NCBI RefSeq assembly: GCF_029893085.1
Contig: NZ_JARXWI010000010.1
Span: 1-64,000, forward strand
From: Parabacteroides sp. PFB2-10
GTDB lineage: Bacteria; Bacteroidota; Bacteroidia; Bacteroidales; Tannerellaceae
Length of the DNA stretch: 64,000 nt
Direction: 5' to 3'
Shown: positions 54,731 through 64,000 of the stretch, piece after piece
Position numbering within the stretch: position 1 is the first letter of the stretch
How the letters are laid out: the number at the start of each line of letters is the position of its first letter
Position numbers and translations under genes: made by a program
The notes under the pieces: generated by a model
Told to the model about the DNA's origin: nothing
The model's input: only the letters and a program-made list of their open reading frames with translations
Database searches by the model: none

Positions 54731-54765
54731 AAAACCCCGGGAATCTCTTGGATTCCCGGGGTTTT
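54731..54765. terminator. Bidirectional terminator between GH43-like and GH2
   Basis: AAAACCCCGGGAATC (54731-54745) and GATTCCCGGGGTTTT (54751-54765) form a perfect 15-bp stem with a TCTTG loop. A and T runs on both edges allow termination for both convergent genes. Confidence 0.9.
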
Positions 54766-54787
54766 CTATTTCAAAGAGGCGAACACC

Positions 54788-57145
54788 TCACTTGCTTTCT
54801 ATCTCTACTGTATAGGGAGTTGCGATTCCTTCCACTGCTACGTTTACCTTGATTCTTCCCGGTTTGCGGGTCGATTGCACTACGACAAGGGCTTTGCCGA
54901 AATAGGTATTCCGTGTGTTGCCGCCAAATTTGCCTTCGCGACGCAGTTCGCCACTGTCGAGTGCCCGGAAGCGGCCTTCACCTTCGACCGTTACAGTCAG
55001 TTTGCGGTTGTCGGTTTGTACTAAGTTTCCGTTTTCATCCTCCAGGTGGATCATGATATGCGACAGGTCTTGCCCGTCGGCTTTGATCGTGGTGACGTCG
55101 GGGGTCAATACGGCTTTATGGGTTCCTTTGGTGGTAACAAGCGTATAGGTAGCCACCTCCTGGTTGCCGTTGAATCCTTTCGCCTCGAGCTTGCCGGGTT
55201 GGTAGGGCAGATGCCATACGATCGTATTATTGGTGAAGTCGGCTGTTTTCAATACGCCCATTGACCGGTCGTTGTAGAACATTTCCACCCGTTCGCAATT
55301 GGTGATGGTGCGCACCTCCATCATCTGTCCGATATAGCTGTTGGGGAAGTTCCAATGCGACGCCATCTTAGGCCATTGCCAAAGGTCGCGCCCATGGTCG
55401 ATGTCGAGGGAGGCGTCGACTACCGCGATACTCACCAGCGGGGTCTCGTTCCACATGGCACGGTGGTAGGCGGCGCGTGGTTTTTCGTTCATACAGATAT
55501 CGAACAACCCGTTGGGCCATCCTTTGCTCGGCCAGCTCGCTTCACCGAGATAATCGACTCCCGACCAGATGAATCCTCCGGCGATAAAGTCGTGTGCTGC
55601 CACCGTATTCCAAGGATTGATCGGCGTATAGCTGCGGATATTGCCCTCTTCCCCGCTGAAATAGGGGAGCTCTTCCGACACCAGGACGATCCGTTCGGGA
55701 TATTTCTGCTTCTCGCTCACCATGCGTGCTTCGAGGTAGTTGTAGCCTATCACGTCGGTCACGCCGGCGATTTCCACGCGGTGGTTGTTTTGCGCCGCCA
55801 TGGTGACGGGGCGTGTCGGTTCCATCCGGTGTACAAAATCTTGTAACATCTTCGCACGGGCAACAGCATCCGTCTGGTCTTCATCCCAGGCCTCCTGCAC
55901 CTCGTTGCCGATGCTCCAAAGGATAATCGAGGGATGGTTGCGGTCGCGAAGCAGCATATTCTCCAGGTCACGTTCCCACCACGCATCGAAAAACTTTTCG
56001 TAATAGCCCGATTTCCACTTGTCGAAAGCTTCGGCAATCACGACAAATCCCATCCGGTCGCACATATCGAGAAACTCAGGTGTAAACTGGTTGTGTGCCG
56101 TACGAATAGCATTACAGCCATACTCCTTCAATATCTCCAAACGGCGTTCGTCGGCACGGTCGGGCACGGCGGCTCCCATGCTTCCGGCATCCTGATGCAG
56201 ACACAATCCTTTCAATTTCATGTGTTTGTCGTTGAGGAAGAATCCTTTCTCCTTATCGAATCGGATGGTGCGGATACCAAATGGCGTGGTGTAGACATCC
56301 ACCACTTTATTGCCTGCGCGCACAGTGGTTTCCATGGTGTACATTACCGGCTCATCGACCGACCACAACTGGGGATTTGTTATCGAAAATGACTGTTCGA
56401 CGTCGACCGACGCCTGGGCGTTGAGCGTTGCCTTTTCGCGGTTGCTCTTGGCCATCTCTTTGCCGGCGGCGTTGAGGATGCGTTGCGACACGGTGATGGT
56501 CTCCTCCCGCTGGCTATTGTTATTTACCGTAGTCACCACCTTGACCTCTGCCTGGCTGGGTTCGACCGTCGGAGTGGTTACGTAGGTGCCGTAGGTGGGA
56601 ATATGTACAGGGCTGACCATCTGAAGCCAGGCGTGGCGATAGATGCCCGAACCGGCATACCAACGGGCACTGCCACCGGTTCTGTCGACGCGTACGGCAA
56701 TGACATTCTCCTCGTTGAATTTCAGATAGGGAGTCAGGTCGTATTCTATGCTGCAAAACCCGTAAGGACGATGTCCCAGGTGGTGTCCGTTGATGTAGAC
56801 ATCGCTTTGATGGAAAATCCCGTCGAACAGAATGGATATATTTTCCCCTTTCTGCGCATTGGGCACCTGAAACGTTTTGCGATACCAACCAATCCCTCCC
56901 GGAAGAAAAGCCGCAGAGCCACCGACCGACTGTTCGAAATTCAGTTCAATGCTCCAGTCATGCGGAAGTTGCACATTTTGCCAGTTAGCATCGGCACATT
57001 GAGGTTCGGCATATTTCGGGTTGTCTTCGTTCAGAATAAATTTCCAGTCGAAGTCAAAATTTTCTTTCGTACGGATGTTCTTTTGTGCAAAACCGCATAC
57101 TACGTATAGTAGCATGGTCAAGATTAATAAGCTCTGTCTCTTCAT
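54788..57145 (-). CDS. GH2 beta-galactosidase-like glycoside hydrolase
   Basis: A 785-residue secreted enzyme. A signal peptide (LLILTMLLYVVCGFAQ) is followed by the GH2 sugar-binding domain (WQNVQLPHDWSIE), immunoglobulin-like domain, barrel and C-terminal Ig domains. Catalytic residues are E415 (SIGNEVQEAW, acid/base) and E491 (LVSEELPYF, nucleophile). The binding-site GLCLHQDAG and NAIRTAHNQ motifs are typical of beta-galactosidases and related beta-glycosidases. It is convergent with the module before it. A minus-strand TATATTTG (57192-57199) is a likely -7 box. Substrate is uncertain, and membership in the xylan system is unproven. Confidence 0.9.
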   Translation of the reverse strand: MKRQSLLILTMLLYVVCGFAQKNIRTKENFDFDWKFILNEDNPKYAEPQCADANWQNVQLPHDWSIELNFEQSVGGSAAFLPGGIGWYRKTFQVPNAQKGENISILFDGIFHQSDVYINGHHLGHRPYGFCSIEYDLTPYLKFNEENVIAVRVDRTGGSARWYAGSGIYRHAWLQMVSPVHIPTYGTYVTTPTVEPSQAEVKVVTTVNNNSQREETITVSQRILNAAGKEMAKSNREKATLNAQASVDVEQSFSITNPQLWSVDEPVMYTMETTVRAGNKVVDVYTTPFGIRTIRFDKEKGFFLNDKHMKLKGLCLHQDAGSMGAAVPDRADERRLEILKEYGCNAIRTAHNQFTPEFLDMCDRMGFVVIAEAFDKWKSGYYEKFFDAWWERDLENMLLRDRNHPSIILWSIGNEVQEAWDEDQTDAVARAKMLQDFVHRMEPTRPVTMAAQNNHRVEIAGVTDVIGYNYLEARMVSEKQKYPERIVLVSEELPYFSGEEGNIRSYTPINPWNTVAAHDFIAGGFIWSGVDYLGEASWPSKGWPNGLFDICMNEKPRAAYHRAMWNETPLVSIAVVDASLDIDHGRDLWQWPKMASHWNFPNSYIGQMMEVRTITNCERVEMFYNDRSMGVLKTADFTNNTIVWHLPYQPGKLEAKGFNGNQEVATYTLVTTKGTHKAVLTPDVTTIKADGQDLSHIMIHLEDENGNLVQTDNRKLTVTVEGEGRFRALDSGELRREGKFGGNTRNTYFGKALVVVQSTRKPGRIKVNVAVEGIATPYTVEIESK

Positions 57146-57191
57146 GTGTCAATTGATTTTTTCTGTAGTGATTTTAATACATAAATTAAGG

Positions 57192-57199
57192 CAAATATA
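57192..57199 (-). promoter_or_regulatory. -7 box of the GH2 gene
   Basis: The minus-strand TATATTTG fits TAnnTTTG and lies 47 bp upstream of the GH2 start codon. Confidence 0.45.
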
Positions 57200-57260
57200 G
57201 AAATTTGTTTCAAACCTGCCTGAAAGTTCTGTTTTGTAAATGGATGAATATGTAACAATT

Positions 57261-57375
57261 CGGGGAGTTTTCTATCGTCGATGGGCATCGACAGTACTGT
57301 CCATGCCCATCGACAGAACTGTCCATGCGCTTCGACAGTACTGTCGATGCCCATCGACGATAGAATTCTCCGTAT
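57261..57375. repeat. 22-bp-unit palindromic element, copy 2 (complete)
   Basis: Blocks ACAGTACTGT, ACAGAACTGT and ACAGTACTGT start at 57291, 57313 and 57335, a 22-bp period. The array is framed by inverted ends: CTATCGTCGATGGGCATCGA on the left and TCGATGCCCATCGACGATAG, then AATTCTCCGTAT, on the right. About 35-40 bp at each end pair almost perfectly, so the element could form a long hairpin or cruciform. It lies between the divergent GH2 and purF-like genes. Copy 1 is at the window start in the same orientation. Confidence 0.85.
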
Positions 57376-57455
57376 AGCTGAGCTGTTTTTGAAATGAATG
57401 GAATATCTCCGCGCGTAATCTATCGAAAGACTCCTCGTATCTGAAAATAAACTCT

Positions 57456-57463
57456 TACCTTTG
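57456..57463 (+). promoter_or_regulatory. -7 box of the purF-like gene
   Basis: TACCTTTG matches the -7 consensus, 36 bp upstream of the start codon. Confidence 0.5.
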
Positions 57464-57499
57464 TGTCCGGAATAATAATAGCTTAACAACAAAGACACA

Positions 57500-58903
57500 A
57501 TGGGTGGTTTTTTTGGAACTATATCAAAATCGGCTTGTGCTACCGATCTCTTCTATGGCACAGATTACAACTCACATTTAGGTACCCGGCGAGGGGGGAT
57601 GGCAACGCTTCATGAAGGCATCTTCAGACGTTCAATCCATAATCTGGAAAATTCCTATTTCCGTACCCGTTTCGAGGCAGACCTGGATAAATTCAAAGGA
57701 AACTCAGGCATAGGGATCATCAGTGATACGGATCCGCAACCGATATTCGTCAACTCCCATCTGGGGAAGTTTGCTATCGTAACCGTTGCGCGGGTGAACA
57801 ACCTGGATGAACTGGAAAAAGAGTTGCTCGATAAAGGCGCCCATTTCACCGAACTTAGTTCTGGACAAACCAACCAGACAGAACTGATCGCTCTTTTGGT
57901 CTCCCAGGGAAAATCTTTTACCGAAGGGATCGAGATCGTACAGAAAAAGATCAAAGGATCCTGTTCGATGTTGATACTGACCGAACACGGGCTGATTGCC
58001 GTCCGCGACAAATACGGACGCACCCCTGTATTGATCGGGCGAAAAGAGGGAGCCTATGCCGCGTCGAGCGAGCCTTGTAGCTTCCCGAATCTGAACTTCG
58101 AGCTGGAATACAACGTAGGACCGGGTGAAGCGGTGTTATTGACCGCCGATTCGATGACACAACTGAGAGCACCCAATAAGAAGATGCAGGTTTGCTCTTT
58201 CCTTTGGGTCTATTATGGCTATCCGGTATCCGATTATGAAGGGATCAACGTTGATGCGGCTCGTTATGCCAGCGGTATGGCGATGGCCAAAAAGGACGAT
58301 GTCGAGGCCGACTATGTGGCCGCTATCCCCGATTCCGGCATTGGCATGGGATTGGGTTATGCCGAAGGCAAAGGAATCCCTTACCGCCGCGCCATTATCA
58401 AATACACGCCGACCTGGCCACGTAGCTTTACACCCGCCAACCAGTCGGTACGCGACCTGGTGGCAAAGATGAAGCTGATACCCAACCGGGAACTCCTGCG
58501 CAACAAGCGGGTTATCTTCTGTGACGACTCCATCGTGCGTGGTACCCAGTTGCGCGACAATGTGAATATCCTGTACGGATACGGTGCCAAAGAGGTGCAT
58601 ATGCGCCTGGGCTGTCCGCCGATCCTTCATTCTTGTCCGTTCCTCGGTTTCACGGCATCCAAATCGTCGATGGAGCTGATCGCACGTCGTATCATTCAGG
58701 AACTCGAAGGAGATGCCTCCAAAGATCTGGATAAGTATGCCACGACAGGGTCGGAGCAATATCATACCATGATCGATTGCATACGCCGGAAACTCAATAT
58801 TACAACATTGAAGTTTAATACAATTGAAGACTTAATCGCCTCCATCGGATTGCCCAGAGAGTGTGTTTGCACGCATTGCTACGATGGAAGCAGCTATTTT
58901 TAA
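57500..58903 (+). CDS. PurF-like amidophosphoribosyltransferase lacking the N-terminal Cys nucleophile
   Basis: A 467-residue protein with the PurF two-domain layout. The N-terminal class II amidotransferase fold starts MGGFFGTISK, where family members with glutaminase activity start MCG; codon 2 is GGT (Gly), not a Cys codon, so the catalytic nucleophile is missing. SHLGTRRGGM and GQTNQTELI keep the fold. The phosphoribosyltransferase domain has an intact PRPP loop, VIFCDDSIVRGTQL (about 338-351). The C-terminus ends ECVCTHCYDGSSYF, with cysteines that could bind metal. It may be an ammonia-dependent enzyme or a regulatory paralogue. The gene stands before pepT, not in a pur cluster. Confidence 0.88.
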   Translation: MGGFFGTISKSACATDLFYGTDYNSHLGTRRGGMATLHEGIFRRSIHNLENSYFRTRFEADLDKFKGNSGIGIISDTDPQPIFVNSHLGKFAIVTVARVNNLDELEKELLDKGAHFTELSSGQTNQTELIALLVSQGKSFTEGIEIVQKKIKGSCSMLILTEHGLIAVRDKYGRTPVLIGRKEGAYAASSEPCSFPNLNFELEYNVGPGEAVLLTADSMTQLRAPNKKMQVCSFLWVYYGYPVSDYEGINVDAARYASGMAMAKKDDVEADYVAAIPDSGIGMGLGYAEGKGIPYRRAIIKYTPTWPRSFTPANQSVRDLVAKMKLIPNRELLRNKRVIFCDDSIVRGTQLRDNVNILYGYGAKEVHMRLGCPPILHSCPFLGFTASKSSMELIARRIIQELEGDASKDLDKYATTGSEQYHTMIDCIRRKLNITTLKFNTIEDLIASIGLPRECVCTHCYDGSSYF

Positions 58904-58908
58904 TTAAT

Positions 58909-58977
58909 GGATAATTGATAATGGATGATTGATAATGAAGGATGTCGTATCAATTATCCATTATCCATTATCAATTT
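58909..58977. repeat. Inverted 7-bp AT repeats between purF-like gene and pepT
   Basis: GGATAATTGATAATGGATGA and its tail (58909-58934) face TATCAATTATCCATTATCC and beyond (58948-58973), forming an AT hairpin. The units are the same GATAATT/GGATAAT heptamers as at 1645-1760. It lies in the leader of pepT and extends to 12 bp before its start. Confidence 0.75.
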
Positions 58978-58988
58978 ATCTTACATCT

Positions 58989-60206
58989 ATGACTACTGTT
59001 AAACGCTTTCTAAACTACGTCTCTTACGATACGGAATCCAATGAAGAGACAGGAACAACACCCAGCACACCCGGGCAGAAGGTGTTTGCCGAAGCCCTGG
59101 CCAAAGAGCTTGAGGCCCTGGGGTTGGAAGAGGTAACACTCGATGAGAATGGTTACCTGATGGCCACTCTGCCGGCCAATACCGATAAAGAAATCCCGAC
59201 AATAGGTTTTATTGCACACATGGATACCAGCCCTGATATGTCGGGTGCGCATGTGCAACCCCGCATCGTAGCCTACGAAGGAGGCGATATTATCCTCTCG
59301 GAAGCCGACGGTGTGGTGCTTTCTCCGAAGATGTTCCCGGAGATGTCGGACTATATCGGCCAGGATATCATCGTAACAAACGGACAAACCCTATTGGGTG
59401 CCGACGATAAAGCGGGCATTGCGGCCATCGTTTCCGCTATGGATTATTTTCTGACTCATCCGGAAGTGACACATGGCAAGATACGCATCGCCTTCACGCC
59501 CGACGAAGAGATTGGCCAAGGCGCCGATCATTTCGATGTGGAGAAGTTTGGCTGTGCCTGGGCCTATACGATAGATGGTGGGCAGATCGGGGAACTGGAG
59601 TATGAAAACTTCAACGCCGCCGCTGCTAAAATAACCTTTAAAGGATTGAATGTGCATCCCGGAACGGCTAAAGATAAGATGATCAACGCCTCGCTGTTGG
59701 CAACTGAGTTTGCCTCCTGGCTGCCGGCGACCGAACGTCCGGGAACGACCAGTGGATACGAAGGGTTCTATCACCTGACTGCTATGTCGGGATCGGTGGA
59801 AGAGGCCAGCCTCTCTTATATTATCCGCGACCACGATCGTGCCCTCTTTGAAAAGAAGAAAGAGAACATACGGCAATTGGTCAGCCGGATGAATGAAAAG
59901 TGTCCTGGTAGCACTGCTTTGGAAATGCGCGATCAATACTATAATATGAAAGAGATCGTTGCTCCGCAACAGCATATCATCGACCTGGCTTTCGATGCGA
60001 TGACAGCAGTGGGTGTAAAGCCGATTGTGAAGCCGATCCGCGGAGGAACCGATGGAGCGCGTCTTTCTTTCATGGGACTTCCCTGCCCGAATATCTTTGC
60101 CGGTGGGCATAACTTCCACGGGCGCTACGAATACCTGCCGGTTCCTTCACTGGATAAGAGCAGACAAACAATTCAGAAAATAATCGAGCTACTGGCTCAA
60201 CAATAA
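58989..60206 (+). CDS. pepT: Peptidase T (tripeptide aminopeptidase)
   Basis: A 405-residue zinc aminopeptidase of family M20 that removes the N-terminal residue of tripeptides in the cytoplasm. Metal-ligand motifs are visible: [14 protein letters not shown] (His and Asp), [26 protein letters not shown] and [12 protein letters not shown] at the C-terminus. The start at 58989 ([14 protein letters not shown]) is preferred over an earlier ATG at 58929 that reads through the AT repeat. Length and motifs are normal for PepT. It is followed 18 bp later by gcvT. Confidence 0.95.
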   Translation: MTTVKRFLNYVSYDTESNEETGTTPSTPGQKVFAEALAKELEALGLEEVTLDENGYLMATLPANTDKEIPTIGFIAHMDTSPDMSGAHVQPRIVAYEGGDIILSEADGVVLSPKMFPEMSDYIGQDIIVTNGQTLLGADDKAGIAAIVSAMDYFLTHPEVTHGKIRIAFTPDEEIGQGADHFDVEKFGCAWAYTIDGGQIGELEYENFNAAAAKITFKGLNVHPGTAKDKMINASLLATEFASWLPATERPGTTSGYEGFYHLTAMSGSVEEASLSYIIRDHDRALFEKKKENIRQLVSRMNEKCPGSTALEMRDQYYNMKEIVAPQQHIIDLAFDAMTAVGVKPIVKPIRGGTDGARLSFMGLPCPNIFAGGHNFHGRYEYLPVPSLDKSRQTIQKIIELLAQQ

Positions 60207-60224
60207 TAAACAAAAAACATCTGT

Positions 60225-61319
60225 ATGAAAACGACTCCATTTACCGATGTGCATATCGCATTAGGTGCTAAGATGCACGAGTTTGCCGGTTTCAATATGC
60301 CTATTGAATATACCGGTATCATTGACGAACACATGACGGTGGTAGAAGGCGCCGGCGTGTTCGACGTATCCCACATGGGCGAGTTCTGGGTGAAAGGTCC
60401 GAATGCCCTGGCCTTTTTGCAGAAAATAACCTCCAACGACGTAGCAGCCCTGGAACCGGGTAGGATACAATATGCCTGTTTCCCGAACGAAACGGGTGGT
60501 ATTGTCGACGACCTCTTGGTGTATTGCTACGATCCGGAGAAGTATCTGTTGGTAGTCAATGCCGGCAACCTGCAGAAAGACTGGGACTGGTGTGTTAGCC
60601 ACAACACGGTAGGAGCCGAACTTGAAAACTCTTCCGACAACATTGGCCAATTGGCCATCCAGGGACCGAAGGCAACAGTCATTCTGCAACGCCTTACACC
60701 GATTGATCTGTCGGCTATTCCTTACTACTCATTCGTGACAGGTGAATTTGCCGGATGTCCGAATGTGATCATTTCCAACACCGGATATACCGGAGCGGGT
60801 GGTTTTGAACTCTATTTCTATCCGAGCGACGCGATGACGATCTGGAATGCCATCTTCGAAGCCGGCAAACCGGAAGGCATCAAACCGGTTGGTTTGGGTG
60901 CCCGCGACACTTTGCGCCTGGAAGCTGGTTTCTGCCTCTATGGCAACGACCTCAGCGACACCACTTCACCCATTGAAGCGGGCTTAGGCTGGATCACCAA
61001 ATTTGTAGAAGGCAAAGACTTTATCAACCGCGCCGAATTGGAACGCCAGAAGAAAGAGGGCGTTACCCGCAAGCTTTGCGCGTTCGAGATGATCGACAAA
61101 GGCATACCCCGTCACGGGTATGAAATCGTTGATGCGGAAGGCAACGTGATCGGTGAAGTAACCTCAGGCACCATGTCTCCTTTCCTGAAAAAGGGAATCG
61201 GTATGGGGTATGTTAAACCGGAATATACCAAAGTAGGTACGGAATTCTTTATCCAGGTGCGCAACCGCAACCTGAAAGCACAGGTAATCAAAGCACCTTT
61301 CCGGGCGAAGAAGGTATAA
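60225..61319 (+). CDS. gcvT: Glycine cleavage system T protein (aminomethyltransferase)
   Basis: A 364-residue tetrahydrofolate-dependent aminomethyltransferase, the T component of glycine cleavage. Typical segments are the N-terminal [17 protein letters not shown], then [57 protein letters not shown] and the C-terminal [21 protein letters not shown]. It shares a transcript with pepT, although gcvH and gcvP are not in the window. A long pyrimidine/purine hairpin follows. Confidence 0.96.
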   Translation: MKTTPFTDVHIALGAKMHEFAGFNMPIEYTGIIDEHMTVVEGAGVFDVSHMGEFWVKGPNALAFLQKITSNDVAALEPGRIQYACFPNETGGIVDDLLVYCYDPEKYLLVVNAGNLQKDWDWCVSHNTVGAELENSSDNIGQLAIQGPKATVILQRLTPIDLSAIPYYSFVTGEFAGCPNVIISNTGYTGAGGFELYFYPSDAMTIWNAIFEAGKPEGIKPVGLGARDTLRLEAGFCLYGNDLSDTTSPIEAGLGWITKFVEGKDFINRAELERQKKEGVTRKLCAFEMIDKGIPRHGYEIVDAEGNVIGEVTSGTMSPFLKKGIGMGYVKPEYTKVGTEFFIQVRNRNLKAQVIKAPFRAKKV

Positions 61320-61327
61320 ACTATTGA

Positions 61328-61395
61328 GAAAAAAGGAGAAGGGAGAAAGGAGAAAGGGCAGTTATACCTTCTCCCTTTCTCCCTTCTCCTTTTTC
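61328..61395. terminator. Bidirectional terminator after gcvT
   Basis: A long purine-rich arm (from 61328) pairs with a pyrimidine-rich arm ending TCCTTTTTC at 61395, close to 28 bp with few mismatches. It lies between the convergent stops of gcvT and the outer-membrane protein gene. Confidence 0.8.
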
Positions 61396-61406
61396 CTTTC
61401 TCCCTC

Positions 61407-63902
61407 TTACTGTACCTGTCCTTCTACCGATCCACCGGTGCTTCCGCTACCGCTTCCGCCGGCTTTTGTATCGTCGTTACTGATACCGCGGCGCACCTTC
61501 TTCACTTGTTCCTTAAGTGTTCCAAAGCGATAGGAAACACGCAGTCTGACTTCACGCATCGGAATACGGTTGATACTTTCCTGGTTGAACTGGGTGCCTG
61601 TCATGGAACTCTTCATGGTCATATTCTTTTGAAGTGGATTTTGACATGAGAGCGAGACTGTTAAGTTCTTGTTTAAGAAAGATTTATTGATCGAAATGCT
61701 GCTGAAAGAGTAGGGGTCTGTTTTACTCTGCAACTGAACCGGTGGGAAAAAAGCTCCCGCATTCAAGCCGATATTGAAGTCTTTAGGCAGTATAAATTGC
61801 ATATAACCAAAGGCCTGTCCGCCCCATCCCTTATTGGCATAGCCCGTATTACCACCATCCAGATTGGCATAGCTGGCACCTCCGTTCAGCGAAACATTGA
61901 ACCATTTCAACGGACTCCAACGCCCATACAGGAATAGACCCAAACTCTGGCTCTTGCCAATATTCTCATATGTCGACACATTAACCCCCGTCGACTCGTC
62001 TACAAAAGTGACACGCTCGATGGAATTGTTCACGAAACTGTAATTCACACTTGCGTTAAGGTTGAATTTCTGTCTGAACATACTATAATTCAGGTTGAAG
62101 CCATGGCTCTTTTCCGAATTCAAATTCGGGTTCCCATATGATATATTCTGTGGGTCTATATTGTTTACATAGGGGTTAAGATACCAGATCCCCGGACGAT
62201 AAATACGCATATTATAGCCAAAACGCAACTGCTGTGTCATGTCTATCATATAAGAGACTGTGGCATTGGGAACAACGTCAAAATAGTTATTCTTGAAATT
62301 CGCTTCAGGCGAATCGGGATACTTCACATTCAACGATGTTCCTTCGGCACGAACTCCCGCTTTGAAACCAAAATTCTTCAATCGCCAGGCATACGAGAAA
62401 TATCCGGAGTAGATATGTTGAAGGTGATTCAAGTCGCGCATAGGACGGATTGTATCTACCCAACCGACAGCATCACCCCGGAAGATGCGTTCAAAACTTT
62501 CACTATTATTTTCACGCATGATGTATTTTAACCCGGCTTCGAGTGTCTGATTCTTTCCGGTGGGCGTGGTATAGTCGATTTGCGCCGTATGTTCATTCGT
62601 ATGCGCGTCGTTTTTACTCCATTTCGGATAGGCGATGGAATCATAAAAATTAACCATATCATAGAGGTGAGAATACGATTCGGAGTTGTCGGGTTGGTTA
62701 CTAAATCGATAAGAAAATGTTAGTAACTCATCCTTTTTATGTGTCGAATGCTGGAAGTCGACATTGACATCGATCGATCCATAATCCATATCGGAATCTG
62801 TTTTGCGCAAATAGCTGTAGTTATAAAAGTCCATATTGCTCTTTGAAAGCACATCGTATTCGGAAATACTTTTAAAATCTCCCCGATAAATATTCCCTCC
62901 AACACTCAACAAATTCAGCGAATCGATCTCATAGCTTATCTCCAATGTTCCGTATTGGAAAGGACCATGGCTCTTGCTTCGTCCTTTTTGGGTAGTCAGG
63001 CTGGTGAGCGGTCCAATGTTTTCGCGCGTCGACTCAACCTCTCCCCAGGGACGACGCTGTTCGTTGAAATTATAATAACCGGTTATGCCCAGCTTGCCGA
63101 TCTTTGTCGTTAGATTACCTCCGACGCCATAACTGCCGAAACTGCCCACGTTTGCATTCACCGTCCCCATTACACCCTGCATCGAGCTGGTCTTGTGGGT
63201 AATGATATTGATCACACCCCCAATGCCCTCTGCGTCATACTTCGCACCCGGATCGGTAATCACCTCAATGTCTTTCACCGAACTCGCCGGCATACTTTTC
63301 AATACATCCGACGCATTATTGCTTGACAGCATATTGGAAGGCTTACCGTTCATGTAAATCTTAAAGTTGCTTGAACCTTTCAGTTGGATCTTATCTTCCC
63401 CATCGACAGTCACCATCGGCACCTTCCGTAGCATTTCCAATGTGTTGTTTACCTTCGACTCCGGGTCTTCCTCCAAGCTATAGGTGAGCTTGTCGATATC
63501 GACCCTCACCAACGGTTTCTGAGCTGTTACGGTCACCTGTTCCAATTGTTGGGTATTCTCCGCCATATAGACGATGCCCAGATTCTTTGTCTTGTCATTG
63601 GCTGTGAGCGTAAACTTCTTCTCTGCCGGTAGTTTCCCGACAAACTGGATAGTTACCACATAATCGCCCGGCGCATTCAGGATAGCCTCGAACTTCCCGT
63701 CATCATCGGTTGCCAACATTTTCACTGCTTGCTGGGGAGAAGCAGCTAAGGCAAATTTCATGGTCGCATAGGGTACACTTTCATTGGAAAGCGAGTCAAT
63801 CACCTGTCCTTTTACCGTAAAGGACGACACGCTTGCGGGCTGGGCAAACAAAGATGTGGCACAGCATAGTGCAAGTAACAAAGTCATCAATTTCTTTTTC
63901 AT
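61407..63902 (-). CDS. TonB-dependent receptor-like outer-membrane beta-barrel protein
   Basis: An 831-residue outer-membrane protein. A signal peptide (LMTLLLALCCATSLFAQ) precedes a carboxypeptidase-regulatory-like domain (TVKGQVIDSLSNESVPYATM, about 30-115), a plug (LEQVTVTAQKPLVRVDIDKL; DIEVITDPGAKYDAEGIGGVINI) and a barrel of the OMP_b-brl_3 type (FGYNMRIYRPGIWYLNPYVNNIDP). The end is Gly/Ser-rich (GGSGSGSTGGS) after a final strand EVRLRVSYRFG. No SusD partner is seen. Substrate unknown. A TACTTTTG box on the minus strand (63950-63957) is a likely -7 element. Confidence 0.87.
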   Translation of the reverse strand: MKKKLMTLLLALCCATSLFAQPASVSSFTVKGQVIDSLSNESVPYATMKFALAASPQQAVKMLATDDDGKFEAILNAPGDYVVTIQFVGKLPAEKKFTLTANDKTKNLGIVYMAENTQQLEQVTVTAQKPLVRVDIDKLTYSLEEDPESKVNNTLEMLRKVPMVTVDGEDKIQLKGSSNFKIYMNGKPSNMLSSNNASDVLKSMPASSVKDIEVITDPGAKYDAEGIGGVINIITHKTSSMQGVMGTVNANVGSFGSYGVGGNLTTKIGKLGITGYYNFNEQRRPWGEVESTRENIGPLTSLTTQKGRSKSHGPFQYGTLEISYEIDSLNLLSVGGNIYRGDFKSISEYDVLSKSNMDFYNYSYLRKTDSDMDYGSIDVNVDFQHSTHKKDELLTFSYRFSNQPDNSESYSHLYDMVNFYDSIAYPKWSKNDAHTNEHTAQIDYTTPTGKNQTLEAGLKYIMRENNSESFERIFRGDAVGWVDTIRPMRDLNHLQHIYSGYFSYAWRLKNFGFKAGVRAEGTSLNVKYPDSPEANFKNNYFDVVPNATVSYMIDMTQQLRFGYNMRIYRPGIWYLNPYVNNIDPQNISYGNPNLNSEKSHGFNLNYSMFRQKFNLNASVNYSFVNNSIERVTFVDESTGVNVSTYENIGKSQSLGLFLYGRWSPLKWFNVSLNGGASYANLDGGNTGYANKGWGGQAFGYMQFILPKDFNIGLNAGAFFPPVQLQSKTDPYSFSSISINKSFLNKNLTVSLSCQNPLQKNMTMKSSMTGTQFNQESINRIPMREVRLRVSYRFGTLKEQVKKVRRGISNDDTKAGGSGSGSTGGSVEGQVQ

Positions 63903-63949
63903 CTGAATAAATAGTGTGTTGAATAATAGATACGAAATGATCGTAGGCG

Positions 63950-63957
63950 CAAAAGTA
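63950..63957 (-). promoter_or_regulatory. -7 box of the outer-membrane protein gene
   Basis: The minus-strand TACTTTTG fits TAnnTTTG and lies 48 bp upstream of the start codon. Confidence 0.45.
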
Positions 63958-64000
63958 ATTGAAAAACATAGCCATCATTTATTTCATATAATAAATAAGC

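Overview
The window reads as chromosomal DNA of a Bacteroidales bacterium. Evidence: a SusC/SusD pair, a hybrid two-component regulator (HTCS), lipoprotein and Sec signals of Bacteroidetes type, many TAnnTTTG promoter boxes, and the GPH-family symporter and split transhydrogenase seen in gut Bacteroidales. Gene content and a moderate GC level would suit Tannerellaceae/Parabacteroides, but that genus call is inference.

Layout. (1) 1-10.6 kb: housekeeping and redox genes: an NfnAB/GltD-like NADPH:ferredoxin pair and a GroES-like protein on the minus strand, a porin, then on the plus strand a TrpB2-type tryptophan synthase beta chain, phosphoglycerate mutase, and a three-gene proton-translocating transhydrogenase whose PntB carries two tandem NADP(H)-binding domains. 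(2) 11.2-29.3 kb: a plus-strand xylan operon: GH43, GH115, GPH symporter, GH10, signal-less GH43, a GH8-GH67 fusion, GH43-CBM6-like, then GH95 and GH3. (3) 29.4-33.4 kb: the divergent HTCS. (4) 34-48 kb: a second GH115, SusC, SusD, DUF1080, another GH43, and a CE6-like esterase fused to GH51. (5) 48.4-54.7 kb: a separate module of two Gfo/Idh/MocA proteins, a DUF6807 protein and a large GH43-like protein. (6) 54.8-64 kb: minus-strand GH2, a PurF-like protein lacking the N-terminal Cys nucleophile, PepT, GcvT, and a minus-strand TonB-dependent outer-membrane protein.

How it works together. The locus looks like a glucuronoarabinoxylan utilisation locus. SusC/D import oligosaccharides. GH10 and GH8 cut the backbone, GH115 and GH67 remove (methyl)glucuronic acid, GH43/GH51 remove arabinose, the CE6-like domain removes acetyl groups, GH95 probably removes L-galactose or L-fucose caps, GH3/GH43 release xylose, and the GPH symporter plus a cytoplasmic GH43 finish the job inside. 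The HTCS probably activates at least two promoters through a shared 12-bp motif found exactly 59 bp upstream of the -7 box in both (11139/11198 and 43253/43312).

Most unusual: the doubled PntB domain III; the GH8-GH67 and CE6-GH51 fusions; a four-copy dispersed intergenic element with a CTCCCGGGAG core found only inside the xylan region; and a large palindromic element built of 22-bp units present at both ends of the region (1-97 and 57261-57375). No tRNA, rRNA, CRISPR array or insertion sequence was recognised.
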